Of a stretch of 64,000 bases of DNA, positions 28,850-37,274 are shown in pieces. The notes beneath the pieces are model-generated. The model had not been told where the DNA came from and made no database searches. It was given only the letters and a program-made list of their open reading frames with translations. This DNA is from Pseudomonadota bacterium (GTDB lineage Bacteria > Myxococcota_A > Polyangia > Haliangiales > Haliangiaceae), in assembly GCA_023428295.1 (NCBI GenBank), contig JAEYYV010000234.1, positions 1 to 64,000 of the forward strand, read 5' to 3'. The position numbers and the translations under genes were made by a program. The stretch's first letter is position 1. Every line of letters begins with the position of its first letter.

Positions 28850-30463
28850 TCACTCCGCGGAGAGCTCCACGTGCGCCTTCTCGTCAGAGCGCTTCACGCG
28901 GAGGAAGAACAGGATCGGCAGCACGATCACGAACGCGATCGTCTGCAGGACAAACGTCTTGTCGAAGCCCATCACCGTGCCTTGCAACATCGCGCGGCCG
29001 GCAAACGTCTTCTCCATCAGCGCGGTCGCGACATCCGACGACAGACCGCGCGCCATCAATTGCATCTTCAGCGCGAGCGCTTGCTCCGCAACCTCGGGGC
29101 GTAGTGCGGTCACGTTCGTGGCGATGCCTGCGGACGCCTGCGTCGAGAATCGCGTGAACAACGTCGCAAAGATCGAGAGACCGATGGAGCCGCCGATCTG
29201 GCGAATGAAGCTATTGACGCCTGCAGCACCGGCGAGCTCGTGGCGCGGCACGTTCGACAGCGCGGCCGTCGTCATCGGAACGAACAGGAACGCGAAGCCA
29301 ACGCCGGTGATCGCGAGTGGCATGACGAGATCGCTCGTCGACGTCATCAGGTTGATGTCGGCTTGCAACCAACATCCGAGCGCTGTCATCAGCAGCCCGA
29401 ACATGCAGAGAAACATGGGGCGGACGTTGGTGTAGAGCTTCCCGACGATCGGCGACGCGATCATCATGGCGATCGTGCGCGGCAGCAGCACGACACCAGA
29501 CTGCGTCGCGTTGAAGTGCATCAGCTCCTGCGTGAAGACAGGCAGCAGGAACATGGAGCCCATCAGCATGGCGAACACGACGCCACCGATCGCTGTTCCC
29601 GACGCGAAGGTCGGATCGCGAAACATGCGCAGATCGATCACCGGCGCTTTCGCGGTGAGCTCGCGGATGATGAAGGCGATCGTTCCGACGACCGCGAGGA
29701 AGGTCATCGCCACGATCATGTCGGACTCGAACCAATCCTCGGCTGCCCCCTCCTCGAGCACGAACATCATCGCGCCGACCGCAAAGATCATCAGCGCGAT
29801 TCCCGCCCAGTCCATGTTCTTCTTCATCACCTGTGCACGCGCGCGATTCTGCGCCAGCACGTCGGCGGGCTCGTGGACGTTGCGCCACGTGAGATAGATG
29901 CCGAGGATCCCGACCGGCAAGTTCACGAAGAAGATCCACGGCCACGACATGTTGTCGGTGATGTAGCCACCGAGCACCGGGCCGATCGCCGGGCCGACCA
30001 TGATCACCATCGAGAACACCGCCATCGCCATCGCTTGTTCGGCGGGCGGAAACGTCTGGCGCATGATCGCTTGCTGCGTCGGTTGAAGCGCACCGCCGCC
30101 AATTCCCTGCACGACACGCCAGAGCACGAGCATCTCCAGCGAGCGCGCGGTGCCGCAGAGCACCGAGCCGATCGTGAACACGATCAGCGACACGAGGTAC
30201 ACGCGCTTCTGACCGAAGAACGAGCCGAGGAAACCCGTCAGCGGCATGATGATGACCATCGCGATCATGTACGCGGTGGTCACCCACGTGATCTCTTGCA
30301 ACGACGCGCCGAGCTGTCCGCGAATCTGGGGGATCGCGACATTCACGATCGAGGTGTCGATCGTCGCCATGAGGGAGCCGAACGCGATCGACACGGCGAC
30401 CGTCCACTTGCCCGCGGGTGGTGCACCGACGGTTGCTGGCGTGAGCGGCGCAGGCTCGGACAT
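28850..30463 (-). CDS. emrB: DHA2-family drug/proton antiporter (EmrB type)
   Basis: 537 residues, about 14 membrane helices. Typical DHA2 motifs: ATIDTSIVNVAIPQIRGQLG in helix 1 (motif D1), MPLTGFLGSFFGQKRVYLVS (motif A), RVVQGIGGGALQPTQQAIMR (motif B) and GPAIGPVLGGYITDNMSWPW (motif C). It would export hydrophobic drugs with the adjacent adaptor. Its ATG (30463) shares one base with the stop of tetR (TGATG), indicating coupled translation. It ends a few bases before emrA. Confidence 0.95.
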   Translation of the reverse strand: MSEPAPLTPATVGAPPAGKWTVAVSIAFGSLMATIDTSIVNVAIPQIRGQLGASLQEITWVTTAYMIAMVIIMPLTGFLGSFFGQKRVYLVSLIVFTIGSVLCGTARSLEMLVLWRVVQGIGGGALQPTQQAIMRQTFPPAEQAMAMAVFSMVIMVGPAIGPVLGGYITDNMSWPWIFFVNLPVGILGIYLTWRNVHEPADVLAQNRARAQVMKKNMDWAGIALMIFAVGAMMFVLEEGAAEDWFESDMIVAMTFLAVVGTIAFIIRELTAKAPVIDLRMFRDPTFASGTAIGGVVFAMLMGSMFLLPVFTQELMHFNATQSGVVLLPRTIAMMIASPIVGKLYTNVRPMFLCMFGLLMTALGCWLQADINLMTSTSDLVMPLAITGVGFAFLFVPMTTAALSNVPRHELAGAAGVNSFIRQIGGSIGLSIFATLFTRFSTQASAGIATNVTALRPEVAEQALALKMQLMARGLSSDVATALMEKTFAGRAMLQGTVMGFDKTFVLQTIAFVIVLPILFFLRVKRSDEKAHVELSAE

Positions 30464-31092
30464 CAGCGTCTCCGAGCTCCGTCGAGCAGGAGGGAACAGA
30501 TCGGGTCTGCATCGAGGACGAACGAGCCGCCGCGTTGGCTGCGACGGAGGAGGACCGCGCGAATCGAGCCGCCGAGCACCACGCTCAGTGTTCCGGCGTT
30601 CGCCTTCGCGATCACTCCTTCGCGGACGCCGGCAGCCACGATCTCCTCGATCGCGGACGCGATGTCGGAGTTCGCACCCGCGGTCTTCAGGTGCTCCGCT
30701 TGAAACACGACCTGGATGTAACGGTGATGCGTCTCGAACGCTTCGAAGAGCTCGCGCATGAATCGGCGCATGCGCGGCTCGAAGTCGAGATCTACACCGA
30801 CGCTGATCGCCGCGTGAATCTTCGGGAGGAGCGTCGCGCGCCGAGTCTCGAACAGCGCGCGGACCATCGCGTCGCGGTCGTCGAAGTAGTTGTAGAGCGT
30901 GCCGACGGCGACTCCCGCCGCCTTTGCGATCTCGACGAGCGACGTGCCGTGGAGTCCCTGCGCGGCGATGCGCTCCTCCGCTGCGTCGAGGATCGTGTTG
31001 CGGACGGTCTCGCGAAGCTGGCTACGGAGCGCGCCCGAAGGGCTCTGCTTCGACTTGCGCCGTACCTTCCTCCGCGATGAATCGAGATTCAC
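30463..31092 (-). CDS. TetR-family regulator of the efflux operon
   Basis: About 209 residues from GTG 31092. The N-terminal helix-turn-helix is clear (ILDAAEERIAAQGLHGTS, then VEIAKAAGVAVGTLYNYF around residues 51-70, and the DRDAMVRALFE helix). The C-terminal ligand domain is divergent. The frame is open to 31524, but upstream sequence does not look like protein, and the only close alternative starts are GTGs further back. Two palindromes, TGAAT-N4-ATTCA, lie at and just upstream of the start, and the emrB start overlaps its stop, so an autoregulated tetR-emrB-emrA operon is likely. The inducer is unknown. Confidence 0.85.
   Translation of the reverse strand: MNLDSSRRKVRRKSKQSPSGALRSQLRETVRNTILDAAEERIAAQGLHGTSLVEIAKAAGVAVGTLYNYFDDRDAMVRALFETRRATLLPKIHAAISVGVDLDFEPRMRRFMRELFEAFETHHRYIQVVFQAEHLKTAGANSDIASAIEEIVAAGVREGVIAKANAGTLSVVLGGSIRAVLLRRSQRGGSFVLDADPICSLLLDGARRR
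31078..31091. promoter_or_regulatory. operator box 1, TGAAT-N4-ATTCA
   Basis: tgaatcgagattca: perfect 5-bp inverted arms with a 4-base centre. Overlaps the proposed GTG start of tetR. It is one of two matching palindromes whose starts are 20 bp apart, about two helical turns, as expected for two TetR dimers on one DNA face. Confidence 0.65.
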
Positions 31093-31097
31093 CTGGA

Positions 31098-31111
31098 TGA
31101 ATATAGATTCA
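31098..31111. promoter_or_regulatory. operator box 2, TGAAT-N4-ATTCA
   Basis: tgaatatagattca: the same arms as box 1 (TGAAT / ATTCA) with a different centre. It lies between tetR and the divergent lipoprotein gene at 31262, where a tetR promoter is expected, so a bound repressor would block the efflux operon and perhaps the divergent gene. Confidence 0.65.
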
Positions 31112-31261
31112 TGATCGCGCGCGAGGCAAGTCCGCACGCACGGGGCACGAGCGCACACGTCGCTGTGCGACGAAACGTCGTGGCGGCACGTGCACGGAGT
31201 GCTGCGACCGGGGTTCCTTCTCTGGGCACGCACCTCGCAGGAAGTCGCGACGGAGACGCTT

Positions 31262-31720
31262 ATGACTCGCCTGACTTCGCTCAAGTATCTGTTTGCAGCA
31301 GCCCTCGCGTGTGGGGGCGCGATCGCCGCGTGTCGTGCGACCTCGCCCGAGGCGCCACCGCTCGCTCCGGCGCCCGACCCGTCGCCGGGGTCGCCGTCGC
31401 CCGTGCCGAGTGGCCCCAGCGTTCCAGAGGATCCGATGACACCGGGACCGAGCTTCCCGTCGGAGGATGCGGGCGCTCCGCTTCCAACGCCGGCGCCGAC
31501 GCCGAAGGAGCCCGGCCCCATCACCGCCCGAGAAATGCCGATTCCGGATCTGCGTGGCGCGCGCTACGAGACAGAGCCCTATCAGCTCGTCGACGCAGGG
31601 CTGCGCGATGCCGGAACTGCGCGCGACGCGATGCCGGCAGACTCGATGGTGTACGACGCTGCGCCGAGCGCAGACGCCACGCTCCTTCCACCGTCGGACG
31701 CAGCGACGCCGAAACGGTAG
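31262..31720 (+). CDS. Pro-rich lipoprotein upstream of Ku
   Basis: 152 residues. ATG 31262 opens a lipoprotein signal (MTRLTSLKYLFAAALACGGA with a cysteine at about 17 or 24, the second in GGAIAAC). The rest is Pro/Ala/Asp-rich without a domain; near the end are TARDAMPADSMVYDAAPSAD and an Asp/Ala tail. Such proteins are common in myxobacteria and probably coat the outer membrane. It ends 29 bp before the Ku start and could share its transcript, though no functional link to DNA repair is evident. Confidence 0.65.
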   Translation: MTRLTSLKYLFAAALACGGAIAACRATSPEAPPLAPAPDPSPGSPSPVPSGPSVPEDPMTPGPSFPSEDAGAPLPTPAPTPKEPGPITAREMPIPDLRGARYETEPYQLVDAGLRDAGTARDAMPADSMVYDAAPSADATLLPPSDAATPKR

Positions 31721-31749
31721 TTGGCCCACGACTCGCAACGAGCCGTGAC

Positions 31750-32742
31750 ATGCCCGCGCGTTCTATCGACACAGCCACCATCGCGTTCGGCCTCGTCTCG
31801 ATCCCGGTCAAGATCTTCTCCACCAGCGAGCGTTCCCACGAGATCCACTTCAACTTCATCCACGAGGGATGTGGCGAGCGCGTGCGGCAGTTCTACGAAT
31901 GCCCCGAGCACGGCAAGGTCGAGCGCTCGGAGATGTCGAAGGGCTTCGAGCTGACCAAGGGATCGTTCGTCGAGCTCTCGAAGGAAGAGCTCAAGAACCT
32001 CGAAGCCGTCGCCTCCGACGAGATCGAGATGCGCGAGTTCGTGCCGATCAGCGCGATCGATCCGATCTACGTCGACTCGACGTACTACCTCGGACCTGGC
32101 AAGGGCGGCGAGCGCGCGTATCGATTGCTTCGTGACGCGATGGAGAGCAAGAAGCTGGCGGGCATCGCCGCGTACTCCGCACGAGGCAAGCAGTACGTCG
32201 TCATGGTGCGGCCATTCGAGGACGGCCTCGCGATGCATCAGCTGCGCTACCGCGACGAGATCAAAGAGTGGGACGAGGTGCCGATCGGAAAGCTCCCCAA
32301 GCCGCCAGCGTCGGAGCTCTCGCTCGCGACGAAGGTCATCGGGCAGCTCGAGACCGACGAGTTCGATCCGAAGAAGTACAAGGACGAGGTCAAGGGCCGC
32401 GTGCGGAAGCTGATCGCCGACAAGGCGAAAGGCGGCGAGATCCTCGCGCCCGAGGCGGAGGAACGTCCACGAGTGACGGACCTCATGGCAGCACTCAAAG
32501 CGTCGCTGTCGGGTGAGAAGCTTCCGGCCGCCGACGACGATGCCCATGACGATGCCGACGAGAAGCCGGCGAAGAAGTCCAACGGACATCGCCCGAGAGC
32601 CAGCGCGACCGCGAGCCGGAAGACAAAGAGTCACGCGACGAAGCGCGCGAAGCCACACGCGACGAAGCGCGCGACACCTCGCACGCGCTCCGCTGCTCAT
32701 CGCACGCGGACGAAGTCCACGTCTCGCCGAGCGCACCACTGA
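31750..32742 (+). CDS. ku: non-homologous end joining protein Ku
   Basis: 330 residues. Bacterial Ku is a homodimeric ring that threads onto DNA double-strand ends and recruits LigD. The core (1-260) is complete: TATIAFGLVSIPVKIFSTSE, FNFIHEGCGERVRQ, GFELTKGSFVELSKEEL, ALAIDxF-like FVPISAIDPIYVDSTYYLGP, and MHQLRYRDEIKEWDEVP. A Lys/Arg/His/Ala/Thr-rich tail of about 65 residues follows (TKSHATKRAKPHATKRA), like the basic C-terminal tails that let Ku move inward on DNA. ATG 31750 matches the family N-terminus (MPARSIDTATIAF). First repair gene of the 31.7-37.3 kb module. Confidence 0.97.
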   Translation: MPARSIDTATIAFGLVSIPVKIFSTSERSHEIHFNFIHEGCGERVRQFYECPEHGKVERSEMSKGFELTKGSFVELSKEELKNLEAVASDEIEMREFVPISAIDPIYVDSTYYLGPGKGGERAYRLLRDAMESKKLAGIAAYSARGKQYVVMVRPFEDGLAMHQLRYRDEIKEWDEVPIGKLPKPPASELSLATKVIGQLETDEFDPKKYKDEVKGRVRKLIADKAKGGEILAPEAEERPRVTDLMAALKASLSGEKLPAADDDAHDDADEKPAKKSNGHRPRASATASRKTKSHATKRAKPHATKRATPRTRSAAHRTRTKSTSRRAHH

Positions 32743-32786
32743 GGCAACAACGACCGCAACGCGAGACGAACGCGGAGAAGATCCAC

Positions 32787-33323
32787 ATGAACCCTGACGA
32801 CGACAAGAAGCCAGCCAAGCGAACGTTCGTTCCTGCCGAGACGTGGGTTCTCCCTGCGCGCCGGCGTGCCGATGCGCCCGCGGATCATCCCGATGTCGAT
32901 GACGCCGCGAAGAAGCGACCCGCGTCGACTGCCTCGTGTCTCGACGAGGAGCGGGTCGCACACCCGGCACCTGCACAGCGGCACGTCGTCCTGCAAGCCG
33001 GGTTCGGCCTGTGTGTGAGCTTCGTGCTCGCTGCGTGTGGCTCGCGCGACAACCGCCAGCATGTGGGACCCCCGCTCGGCGATACGCATGTTTCGCAGGC
33101 GCCGAGCGATCCGACGGTGCCACCGCCCGACGCCGCTGTCGACGAGACGCCGAGCCCGGGCTACGAGATCACGCCGCCGCGAGGACCGTCACCCAACCAG
33201 CCGGCGCCGTCCTCGTCGCAGGAGCCAGGTCCGCAACCGGAGCCGCAGCCCGGCGTGTTCTCTCCTCCGCCACCGCCGACCGGGCCAGCGGACGTACCCC
33301 AGCCCGAAATACCGAAGCCGTAG
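32787..33323 (+). CDS. Pro-rich protein with internal lipobox-like segment
   Basis: 178 residues. Residues 1-65 are charged and polar (DDDKKPAKRTFVPAETWVLP); then a hydrophobic stretch with a lipobox-like end (AGFGLCVSFVLAAC at about 71-84), then a Pro/Gln/Ser-rich tail. The order is odd for a lipoprotein, whose signal should be N-terminal; either translation begins inside, or the segment is a single membrane anchor. There is no ATG just before the hydrophobic stretch. It sits between Ku and the PolX-like gene with short gaps (44 and 12 bp), so it may be part of the operon. No recognised family. Confidence 0.55.
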   Translation: MNPDDDKKPAKRTFVPAETWVLPARRRADAPADHPDVDDAAKKRPASTASCLDEERVAHPAPAQRHVVLQAGFGLCVSFVLAACGSRDNRQHVGPPLGDTHVSQAPSDPTVPPPDAAVDETPSPGYEITPPRGPSPNQPAPSSSQEPGPQPEPQPGVFSPPPPPTGPADVPQPEIPKP

Positions 33324-33335
33324 TACACCGTGGGG

Positions 33336-35027
33336 ATGGAGCCGGCGACGATCGCAGCGCAGTTGCGCGAGCTTGCCGTGTATTACGAGCTCGACGGCGA
33401 TCGCCATCGCGCATTCGCCTACGAGCGCGCGGCTAGTAGTGTCGGCGCGGCGAACGGGCTCCATCGCCTGCTCGACGAGGGACGACTCGAGGAGCTGCCA
33501 GGCGTGGGGCAATCGATCGCACGTGTGATCGGCGAGCTCGCGCGACGAGGTAGCGTGGACGTTCTCGAACGCTTGCGCGCGAAGTGGCCGGCCGTGGTCA
33601 TCGAGATGACGCAGCTCAAGGGGCTGGGCGTCCCGAAGGCACGCAAGCTCTTCGAGATGCTGAAGCCGACGAGTCTCGACGATGTCGCGGCGGCTGCGCG
33701 CGCAGGCGCGATTCGCGAGATCGCGGGCTTTGGCAAGACGAGCGAGCAGAAGATCCTGCAAGCGATCGAAGAGCGACGCATCGCGGGGACGCGCGTGTTG
33801 CATCTCGATGCCGAGCCCAGCGCCCTCTCGCTCGCGGCGTACCTGCGCGCGGATCCCGCGGCGGCGCACGTCGAGATCTGCGGGCCGATTCGCCGGTGGG
33901 TGGAGATCATCGATCATCTCGCGTACGCGATCGCGACGGACGCGCCGGATGCTGTCATCGATCGCCTCGCGAGCTTTGGCCTCGTGACGAGCGTCGATCG
34001 CGCGCGTGCCGCCGAGGGCGATCCCGTCCTCGCGTACCTCGCGGGTGGATTGCGCGCAGAGCTGTACCTCGCGCCCGCTGCCAAGCTGGGCTGGGCGATG
34101 ATCCGCGCGACCGGTTCGAAGGAGCACGTCGCGCTCCTGGAGCAGCGTGCACGTGATCGCGGCATGGATCTGACCAAGCTCGCAGCCGAGGACGAGCGTC
34201 AGGTTTACCGCGCGCTCGCCCTGCCGTTCATGCCGCCCGAGGTGCGCGACGGGACCGACGAGCTGGCCGCCGGTCTCGCGGGAGATGATTTCTCCGATTT
34301 GATTACCTTGGACGATCTGACGACCGCCACGCATTGCCATACGACCTACAGCGACGGCAAGAACTCGATCGCAGAGATGGCGCGAGCTGCAGCGGAGCTG
34401 GGCTTCCAGGCGATCACGATCACCGACCACTCCGCCGCCGCGAGCTACGCGGGCGGCCTCGATCTCGACAAGCTGCGCGAGCAAGCCGCCGAGATCGCCG
34501 GGCTCGTCGATCCAGAAGCGCGCGTCTTCCGTGGGACCGAGGCCGACATCCTCGCCGACGGCCAGATCGACGTGCCGGCCGAGATCATTCCCGAGCTCGA
34601 TCTCGTCATCGCGAGTGTGCATCAGCGCTTCCAGCTCGATGAAGACGGGATGACCAACCGCCTCGTCGCGGCGATGCGTCAGCCGTTCTACAAGATCTGG
34701 GGCCACCCGTTCGGACGACTCGTTCTCCGTCGCGATCCCATCACCGTGCGCTTCGCGGATGTGCTCGATGCCGCCGCCGAGTCTCGGTGCGCGATGGAGA
34801 TCAACGGAGATCCCCACCGCCTGGATCTCGACCCTGCCCATGCGCGCGAAGCGGCGGCGCGCGGCATCAAGTTCTTCCTGTCGAGCGACGCCCATTCCGC
34901 GCGCGCACTCTCGATGACGAAGTACGCGGTGGCCATGGCTCGACGCGCGCGTATCCGGAAGTCGCAGGTGCTGAACGCTCTGCCGCCCGAGGAGCTCGCC
35001 GAGATCATTCGTCCGCGACCGCACTGA
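33336..35027 (+). CDS. PolX-like protein: degenerate polymerase X core plus intact PHP nuclease
   Basis: 563 residues with the layout of bacterial PolX: N-terminal 8-kDa helical domain (AFAYERAASSV) with HhH motifs (LEELPGVGQSIARVIGEL, IREIAGFGKTSEQKIL), polymerase palm, then a PHP domain. The palm has lost its signature: where PolX has GSxRRxxETxGDxD there is EICGPIRRWVEIIDHLAYAI, and the third acidic strand reads LRAELYLAP. The PHP domain keeps its metal ligands: HCHTTYSDG (about residue 333), ITDHS, GTEADIL, ASVHQRF, GHPFGR and SSDAHS (about 518). It is therefore predicted to be a 3'-5' exonuclease or phosphoesterase rather than a polymerase. ATG 33336 chosen (GTG 33330 also possible). Confidence 0.88.
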   Translation: MEPATIAAQLRELAVYYELDGDRHRAFAYERAASSVGAANGLHRLLDEGRLEELPGVGQSIARVIGELARRGSVDVLERLRAKWPAVVIEMTQLKGLGVPKARKLFEMLKPTSLDDVAAAARAGAIREIAGFGKTSEQKILQAIEERRIAGTRVLHLDAEPSALSLAAYLRADPAAAHVEICGPIRRWVEIIDHLAYAIATDAPDAVIDRLASFGLVTSVDRARAAEGDPVLAYLAGGLRAELYLAPAAKLGWAMIRATGSKEHVALLEQRARDRGMDLTKLAAEDERQVYRALALPFMPPEVRDGTDELAAGLAGDDFSDLITLDDLTTATHCHTTYSDGKNSIAEMARAAAELGFQAITITDHSAAASYAGGLDLDKLREQAAEIAGLVDPEARVFRGTEADILADGQIDVPAEIIPELDLVIASVHQRFQLDEDGMTNRLVAAMRQPFYKIWGHPFGRLVLRRDPITVRFADVLDAAAESRCAMEINGDPHRLDLDPAHAREAAARGIKFFLSSDAHSARALSMTKYAVAMARRARIRKSQVLNALPPEELAEIIRPRPH

Positions 35028-35125
35028 GACGCGCCGGGACAACGGCGCACTACGGCGGACTACGCGAACGGCCGAGAGCGTGAGCGCACAGCGGTCGTGG
35101 CACTCACCGTGCAACACGTTGTCGC

Positions 35126-36736
35126 ATGGCTCGCAGCAGCGCGGCGACGAAGCTCGCGAAGTACAAGTCGATGCGCGATTTCTCGCGGACGGACGAGCCG
35201 AGCGGTGACAAGTCGCGCGCGCCTGCGGGCAATTCGTTCGTCATCCAGAAGCACGCTGCGCGGCGATTGCACTACGACTTCCGACTCGAGCTCGATGGCG
35301 TGTTGCTGTCGTGGTCGGTTCCGAAGGGGCCGAGCTTGAATCCGACCGATCGCCGATTGGCGGTGCGCACGGAGGATCACCCGCTGGACTACGCGGACTT
35401 CGAAGGAATCATTCCGCAGGGAGAGTACGGCGGAGGAACGGTTGTCGTCTGGGATCGAGGGACATGGGAACCCGAGGGCGGCCTCGACGGAGCACGACAG
35501 ATGCTCGCGAAAGGCCGCCTCACATTCGAGCTTCGAGGAGCGAAGCTCGCCGGGCGTTGGCACCTCGTGAAGACGAAGCCACAGGGCAAGCAGGAGGGAT
35601 GGCTGCTGTTCAAGGGGCGTGACGACACGGCGGATGCAACGCGCGACATCGTCGAGGAGCGGCCCGAGAGTGTGGTCACCGGCCGCACGGTCGAGGAGAT
35701 CGCAAAGAATCCGGATCGCGTCTGGCGATCGAATCGGAAGGCAGAGCCGACCGTGGCAGAGAAGCGCGCTGCGCGGATCGCGGGTGTGGCGGCAAAGCCA
35801 GCGGCGAACTCGAACGATCTGCACTCGCTGCTCACGCAGTTGCCGCTCGGCTTCGAGCTGACGAATCTCGACAAGGTCCTCTACAAAGACCAAGGCCTCA
35901 CCAAAGGGGAGCTCATCGCATATCTCGCGGTGGTCGCCGAGCTCTTGCTCCCGCACGTCGCGAAGCGTCCCCTCACGCTCGTGCGGTGTCCCGATGGTCA
36001 GGGGAAGCAGTGCTTCTTCCAGAAGAAGCTGCTGCCCGGTTCGCCGAAATCGATCCACACGTTCGATCTCGAAGAGGCCGATGGCTCGACGGAGAAGTAC
36101 ATGTACATCGACGACATGCCGGGTCTCGTCGGTCTCGCCCAACTCGGCACGCTCGAGATACACACGTGGGGCTCGCACATCGCCAAGGTCGAGAAGCCGG
36201 ACCTCATGGTGTTCGATCTCGATCCCGACGTCGGCTTGCCGTGGGACCGCGTCGCTCTCGCGGCGTTCGCGTTGCGCCGTCGTCTCGACGACATGGGCCT
36301 CGTGAGCTTCTTGAAGACGACGGGTGGGAAAGGTCTCCACGTCGTCGTCCCCGTCACGCCGCGTCTCGCGTGGGACGAGTTCAAAGACTTCACACGTCTC
36401 GTCGCCGAGCGAATGGTGAAAGACGATCCGTCCGCGTACACGACGAACATGAGCAAGGCTGCCCGACGAGGAAAGATCTTCATCGACTTCCTCCGCAACG
36501 GTCGCAACGCGACGTTCATCGCGCCCTACTCGCCTCGAGCGCGCGTCGGTGCGCCGGTCGCGGTTCCGATCTCGTGGGAGGAGCTCGCGGGCGGCGTCGA
36601 CCCCGCGAAGTTCGACATCCGTTCGGTTCCGCCTCGCCTCGCGAAGGTTCGCGATCCATGGCGCGACATCTCGACGGTGAAGCAGTCGATCACCGCGGCT
36701 CAACTACGCGCTCTGCGGCGCGACGAGGAGGAGTGA
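35126..36736 (+). CDS. LigD-type end-joining protein with PE and POL domains, no ligase domain
   Basis: 536 residues. Residues 30-170 are the LigD 3'-phosphoesterase: QKHAARRLHYDFRLELDG with H43, H49, D51, R53, and H85 in EDHPLDYADFEGIIPQGE, all expected active-site residues. Residues 245-530 are the LigD polymerase/primase (AEP) domain: LVRCPDGQGKQCFFQK, catalytic VFDLDPD (D364, D366), KTTGGKGLHVVVPV and FIDFLRNGR (D454). In Pseudomonas LigD a ligase domain with KxDG lies between these two; here only a 65-residue linker does, and no ligase motif exists. Sealing must come from another enzyme. Its stop codon overlaps the next start (TGATG). Confidence 0.95.
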   Translation: MARSSAATKLAKYKSMRDFSRTDEPSGDKSRAPAGNSFVIQKHAARRLHYDFRLELDGVLLSWSVPKGPSLNPTDRRLAVRTEDHPLDYADFEGIIPQGEYGGGTVVVWDRGTWEPEGGLDGARQMLAKGRLTFELRGAKLAGRWHLVKTKPQGKQEGWLLFKGRDDTADATRDIVEERPESVVTGRTVEEIAKNPDRVWRSNRKAEPTVAEKRAARIAGVAAKPAANSNDLHSLLTQLPLGFELTNLDKVLYKDQGLTKGELIAYLAVVAELLLPHVAKRPLTLVRCPDGQGKQCFFQKKLLPGSPKSIHTFDLEEADGSTEKYMYIDDMPGLVGLAQLGTLEIHTWGSHIAKVEKPDLMVFDLDPDVGLPWDRVALAAFALRRRLDDMGLVSFLKTTGGKGLHVVVPVTPRLAWDEFKDFTRLVAERMVKDDPSAYTTNMSKAARRGKIFIDFLRNGRNATFIAPYSPRARVGAPVAVPISWEELAGGVDPAKFDIRSVPPRLAKVRDPWRDISTVKQSITAAQLRALRRDEEE

Positions 36737-37272
36737 TGCAACGCACCGACGACCCCGGCATCATCGAGCAGCGGCTGCTCGACATGGCCTACACCACGGA
36801 CAGCAAGATCACGGCGCCGGCCCTCGCGTACTACGCGATGTGCTCGATCGAGGATGCGACCGCCGTCCTCGACGAGCTCGTCAAGAAGGACCGCATCCGC
36901 ATGGAGGTCGAGGACGACGGAACGATCGTCTATCTCGTCCCGGATCGTCACAAGCTCGTTCCGCGCGACGAGGGCGTCGAGCTCGACGTGATCAAGCCAC
37001 CTCATGTGCCGCTCGCGATCCGCGACGGACGCGCGGCGAGCCCGGGCCTCGCAGCGGTACTGAGCCTCCTCCTGCCCGGCGCCGGTCAGCTCTATGCTGG
37101 CCGTCCCGTCTCGGCCGTGTTGTGGTTCGTACTCGTCATGGTCGGGTACGTCTTGTTCCTGCCGGGCTTGTTGCTCCACGTGTTCTGCATCGGCAGCGCG
37201 GCGGGTGCGGCGCATCGATTGAACTCGTCGCTGTACCAGCTGCAGCTCGCGACGCGTGGCACCACCGCGTAG
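36736..37272 (+). CDS. winged-helix-like protein with TM2-type membrane domain
   Basis: 178 residues. The N-terminal 80 residues look like a small winged-helix unit (IIEQRLLDMAYTTDSKITAP, EDATAVLDELVKKDRIRMEV, DDGTIVYLV). The C-terminal part is a TM2-like pair of helices: SPGLAAVLSLLLPGAGQLYA followed by GRPVSAVLWFVLVMVGYVLF and LPGLLLHVFCIGSAAG. Winged helix plus TM2 occurs in several uncharacterised myxobacterial proteins. The start shares one base with the LigD stop (TGATG), so it should be made together with the repair proteins. Whether it acts on DNA or only sits next to them is unknown. Confidence 0.75.
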   Translation: MQRTDDPGIIEQRLLDMAYTTDSKITAPALAYYAMCSIEDATAVLDELVKKDRIRMEVEDDGTIVYLVPDRHKLVPRDEGVELDVIKPPHVPLAIRDGRAASPGLAAVLSLLLPGAGQLYAGRPVSAVLWFVLVMVGYVLFLPGLLLHVFCIGSAAGAAHRLNSSLYQLQLATRGTTA

Positions 37273-37274
37273 GC

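Noticed and set aside
35126..36736. Full LigD with ligase domain
   Set aside because: No KxDG or other nucleotidyltransferase motif exists between or after the PE and POL domains.
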